A stretch of DNA of 64,000 nt. It comes from Callipepla californica brunnescens (lineage: Eukaryota > Chordata > Aves > Galliformes > Odontophoridae). Each line of letters begins with the position of its first letter. Within the stretch, counting starts at the first letter, position 1. The position numbers and the translations under genes are program-made. Positions 60,101-64,000 of this stretch are shown here, piece by piece. Below the pieces are notes generated by a model. The model saw only the letters and a program-made list of their open reading frames with translations, did no database searches and was not told the DNA's origin. Location of the stretch: the NCBI GenBank assembly GCA_023055505.1, contig JALIRH010000001.1:97433034-97497033 (forward strand). Reading direction: 5' to 3'.

Positions 60101-63100
60101 AACACTCAAGCTACCATAATAACTCAGGCTTAGATTTTGGAATTTTGGCATTAAGAATGTTCTTTGCTTCCTGGGGAAGTTCCAGTTGAGTTCTACAAAT
60201 CTTGCTTTTACTTGAGCAATCACTCTAGTATTCCCCTTTATGACTGATTCAGATTATCATAAGCTGAAGTAGAACATAGGTGAGGAGCCATCAGCCTGAC
60301 ATATTCCCAGGGTCACTGAATTTTCAGCATCTAGACCTTGTAGGCAAATCTCAGTCTGACTGTGGGCAAGGAAATAGACTGTCTAGACTTTCTCACTGAC
60401 CTATTCACCCCTTAGTGCAGTATGCTCTATTAGCGGCACATGAAATGCCCTTACTCACAGGATCTCAGATGCTCTGTGTTGTGTTGACAATGACTGAAGC
60501 TGTCTTGAAGTCAATTTTTCTGTCTATTGAATTATCAACTAGATATAATAAATCTTTCTCCAAATTGGTCTCTGTATGAAAGATGTGATTCTATGTAGTT
60601 ATAAGCTGCATCTTATTTCTAGGGTTCCTGTCTTAGCAGAAAATAATTGACAGGAAAAATAAAAGATAAATGATCAAGACTATTTATATTCAGTATAAGA
60701 GAACTTGAGATAACGAGGAATGTCTGCTGGGAAAGAGGTGCAGCAGATTCCTCAGGAAACATATGGATTTCTTCAGGGCAGATGTTTCTGATTCAAGAAG
60801 TAAGAAAAGCAAATAATGGGGAGATTATTCTGTATTCTTTGGCAACTTTAAAGGAGTGAAAACTTGAGATTGGAAGGTTCACTTAAGAATGGACAAGAAA
60901 AACGTTATGGAGGAGGAATGACAACTTGAGTAATAGAAGGTAGATTTCAATAAATTCACCAAATCAGTAAATAAGATATAATGTTAATAATAGAGCTATT
61001 GAAGAGTTAACTCCTTACAAAGTAATATGTATGCACAGGTATATACGGTGGGGAAAAGAGAGAAAAAGCAGTAAGAGATCACCTGGAGTAAAGCATGAAC
61101 TGTGCATGAACTTTAAACATGAGAAAAAATCAAGCTGGAATTAGGTCAGGCTACTGTGGGTGAGTGATAAATATAACATGAACATGTAGGAACAGAATTT
61201 TAAAAAGCCAAAGCTCCAAACAAGATGCATCTGCCAGGAGGTATCAATCAGTTTAGAAATACAATTGTTAGAGAAGAAGGGTGAGAGAAGGTGAGTTGGT
61301 CCCCACTGTTCAGTGGAGAGGAAAAGCTGTTGCTGGATGATACTCTAAAGGTCAAATTTTGAAGTTACTTTTTTTGCCCTGGACCTTGCAATTATGGAGT
61401 ATTACAGTTAATACCAGTGACAAAAAGAAAAACCTATTTCTAGTTGAGAAGGAACAATTTAGATATTAGAGTTTTGCAGGTGAGCAAGGGTTTATGATTT
61501 TCTAATAGGGGAATTTAAGAACTGCACAATGAAATATTAGGTATTAATGTACATAAGAACAAAAAATATGCAGGAAATGTCTTAAAAGGCTCATGAAGGG
61601 AAAGCCAGGAGGAAGGAATATTTTTTTTTTTTTTAATTCAGCTGCTAGCTTAATTTCTTCTGAATGGCTGAGGAAACAAGTCATTTTGTAACACCTGGAA
61701 GACAGTAGCAGCCAACACAAAATTACCACAGCAGTATGATTTCCTTCTGCAGAGGGAAATAAAGATTTGAGAACATAAATGCCATTTATCTTCTCTTTAG
61801 TAGGGTTTTTTAATACTCATATAACAAACCGGGTAAACATTCTCTATTTAAAGCACTGATAGTGTGTGTGCAGAAAGGTGGAATATGTTTAACAAATCAT
61901 ATAAATCAATGACTTGTGCTAGAATGGTTCACAGGGATGTTTCTTTTGTTTTGTTGGGTTCAGTTCTGTTCTTAACAGTCTGAAGAGTAAACTTGTTCAA
62001 TTTTCAGATGATTTGGAGCCAGGAGGTATGACAAGACCATAGAAATCAAGATTACCTTGAAAAATGAATAAATAGATTGAAAACAGTAAGATGAAATTGA
62101 ATAGCGATGAGTGTAATGTTTTATTTGTGTACAGAAGTAATCAACTAGGTACATGAGACAGAAAATGGATAAGCAGCAGCACTTCAGGAAAGAGTTGGTG
62201 GGCTGTTGGAGTTGTATGCCTGAGACTTATGGCGTGCTCAATAATTTAGACCAATGTATGTCAAGAAAACATAAGCTTGTAAGGCCTGGCATGGCCTAAT
62301 AACTACCTGTAGTCTCCTCTAGCTCTGAGATGTTTAAAATTCAAATAAGTTATGTGGTTATGATATGAGAGCTGAGCTGTTAGTCTGCCTCTAGGAGATG
62401 TGAAAATATTTGAAATAACATGGGGTGACAAGTAACACTAGAACATGTTAGTAGAACATTAACAAAACAACAAAAAGAAGGCATGCACTGTGTTGTTCAA
62501 GATAATATCAGTGCAAAAGAGGTATGAGTTCTTTTGGCACATATTAGTGTGAAAATGAGAGAGCACATCATGAAAAGCAGTCGTGTTCTAAGTTTTTACA
62601 TTCTTGATTAAGAAAATCGTTTTATGGCTATAACCAGAAAGGCCACAAACTTGTATTAGACAGCTCTTTACTAAAAAAAAATACAGATGTGCTTCCTGAT
62701 ACAAAGTGTGCCCCGTATTTGCAGTATAACATTGTATTCAACTGATATAACTTGAACAAAGGTTTAAAATGAGGACTGCATAAATGCATTAGGCAATGTT
62801 CTCCTGAAGATGTTTGTAACCTGTGGTGATTCAGTCTTTTCTAAAGGCAAAGACTTTGCTCTGCAAAACTAATTTATAAGTTATTTTCAGTTCAGATGAT
62901 TTAGCAGCATTCAAATAAAAAGATTTTCACAGGGAAGAAAAACACATAAGCCTTCAGAAAACTGATTAACGGATTTTTTGGAGGAGACCCTTGGGTCGTG
63001 AATACCTCTTCTATAATATCAGAAGTGCTCATAACAGCAAAAAATAAATAAACAAAACTTTAACTGTGAGATGTTGATAAAGTATATAATGTGGCTCTTT

Positions 63101-64000
63101 CACCACTAACTTTCATCATAAAAGCGAAATAAGATCGGATGAAGTAAGGATTAAAAGTAAAGACATAAAAAGTTCATTTTTTTTTTTCTTAGCTGTCATG
63201 ATTTGTGAGGAGCCTCTTAAAATGGTCTGCTGTGAACAGAAATTCTTTATGTGACCATGATCAGAAAAGTGAAGACTTAGACTATAATCAGCTGTTCAGG
63301 TTGTACTTGGCTTGGTGTGGAGCTGTAGACCCTGTGAAGTGGATACCCCCTCATGAATGCAGTCATTTCTATAATATTTTAAAGTCAGTGCATGTTCCAC
63401 TCCTTTCTATCTGTGGAAGGAGTCTGAGTATTAGAGAAGGCTGCTTAATTTTCCATTCACTTTCACTAGTTGTAGCCCAGTGATGCCAGAAAGACAGGCA
63501 AATAACATGCATAAGATCCAATTAAAAAGGTACTGTAGAAACTCAGCTGCTTAGGGGCGTCTGTGTTTTGGTAAAATGAAGATTTATTTCTTTTAATAAA
63601 TATTTATCATATTCTTTTGCATGCTTTAGAATAGTGAGTGGAATCTTGGTTAATTGATATAACAATAATAATTAGTTTGGCTTGTGAGGTTCCTGGTGTA
63701 TTTAAAGTTTTATACTGAAGAATTAAAAAATAAAGTAGTAAGTAATACAAATGTTGGGCCTCTAGTCTCTCCATTTTTTTTTTTTAAAGTGTATTCCAGT
63801 TGACTGCAATGGATTTATTCTTTATGGGTACTACAGTTCAGAATACTAAGGTTCTTTAGATTCCACTGGATCTGCCTTTTTAGGTCAGTGACTTCATAGA
63901 TGGCTGCAGTAATCTTCAGCTGAGTGGCTGAGGAGGATGGGGGCTGGAAGCTGCCATGGCTGTATCCTTATCTGGGTCTGCTGCTGTCTAAGGAGCAAGT
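57181..64000. other. Gene desert to window end, no gene recognised
   Basis: About 6.8 kb of AT-rich sequence. It holds poly-T runs near 58038, 61620, 63176 and 63774 and the 31-bp palindrome at 59293-59323. A 92-codon ORF at 63205-63483 shows no recognisable domain and no matching exon. No CR1 was recognised. Confidence 0.45.
59293..59323. repeat. 31-bp perfect palindrome (15-bp arms, 1-bp centre)
   Basis: The left arm TATAACACATCTAAA is followed by one A and then its exact reverse complement. The flanking bases (A at 59292, A at 59324) end the symmetry. Confidence 0.95.

Noticed and set aside
63205..63483. 92-codon ORF near the right edge
   Set aside because: No recognised domain, no promoter or splice partners, and AT-rich surroundings.

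Overview
The window is vertebrate nuclear DNA and reads as a bird, most likely chicken or a close galliform. Three things point there: a feather beta-keratin gene, a very high density of CR1 LINE fragments (about 22 seen, most ending in the avian CR1 tail that resembles TTCTATGATT), and the ACOD1-KCTD12 gene neighbourhood, which corresponds to human 13q22.3. No operons, prophage, CRISPR array, tRNA or rRNA gene was found. Most of the sequence is non-coding.

Layout. (1) 1-5.8 kb, minus strand: five coding exons of ACOD1 (IRG1, cis-aconitate decarboxylase, the itaconate-producing macrophage enzyme). The gene runs off the left edge, so only about residues 1-288 of roughly 480 are here. A TATA box, a C-rich/G-quadruplex box and PU.1/IRF-like motifs lie at 5.82-5.94 kb. 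(2) 5.9-22.1 kb: intergenic, with CR1 fragments and possible conserved non-coding elements. (3) 22.14-23.2 kb, plus strand: a complete, isolated feather keratin gene with TATA box, non-coding exon 1, 255-bp intron, a 98-codon CDS and a polyA signal. (4) 23.2-29 kb: intergenic, with CR1 fragments and a small CpG cluster. (5) 29.0-30.9 kb: a CpG island containing the intronless KCTD12 CDS (325 aa, auxiliary subunit of GABA-B receptors), probably followed by a 4-5 kb 3' UTR to about 35.3 kb. (6) 35.3-64 kb: AT-rich gene desert with CR1 fragments, including a clear CR1-inside-CR1 nest at 37.76-39.56 kb.

How the genes relate. ACOD1 and KCTD12 are divergent neighbours, as in mammals, but have unrelated functions (innate immune metabolism and neuronal GABA-B signalling). 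The keratin gene sits between them and looks like a bird-lineage insertion into an old syntenic pair. Its intact intron and promoter argue for DNA-level duplication rather than retrocopying. The regulatory calls are motif-based inferences. Family assignments come from reading the translations against remembered family features; no database search was run.
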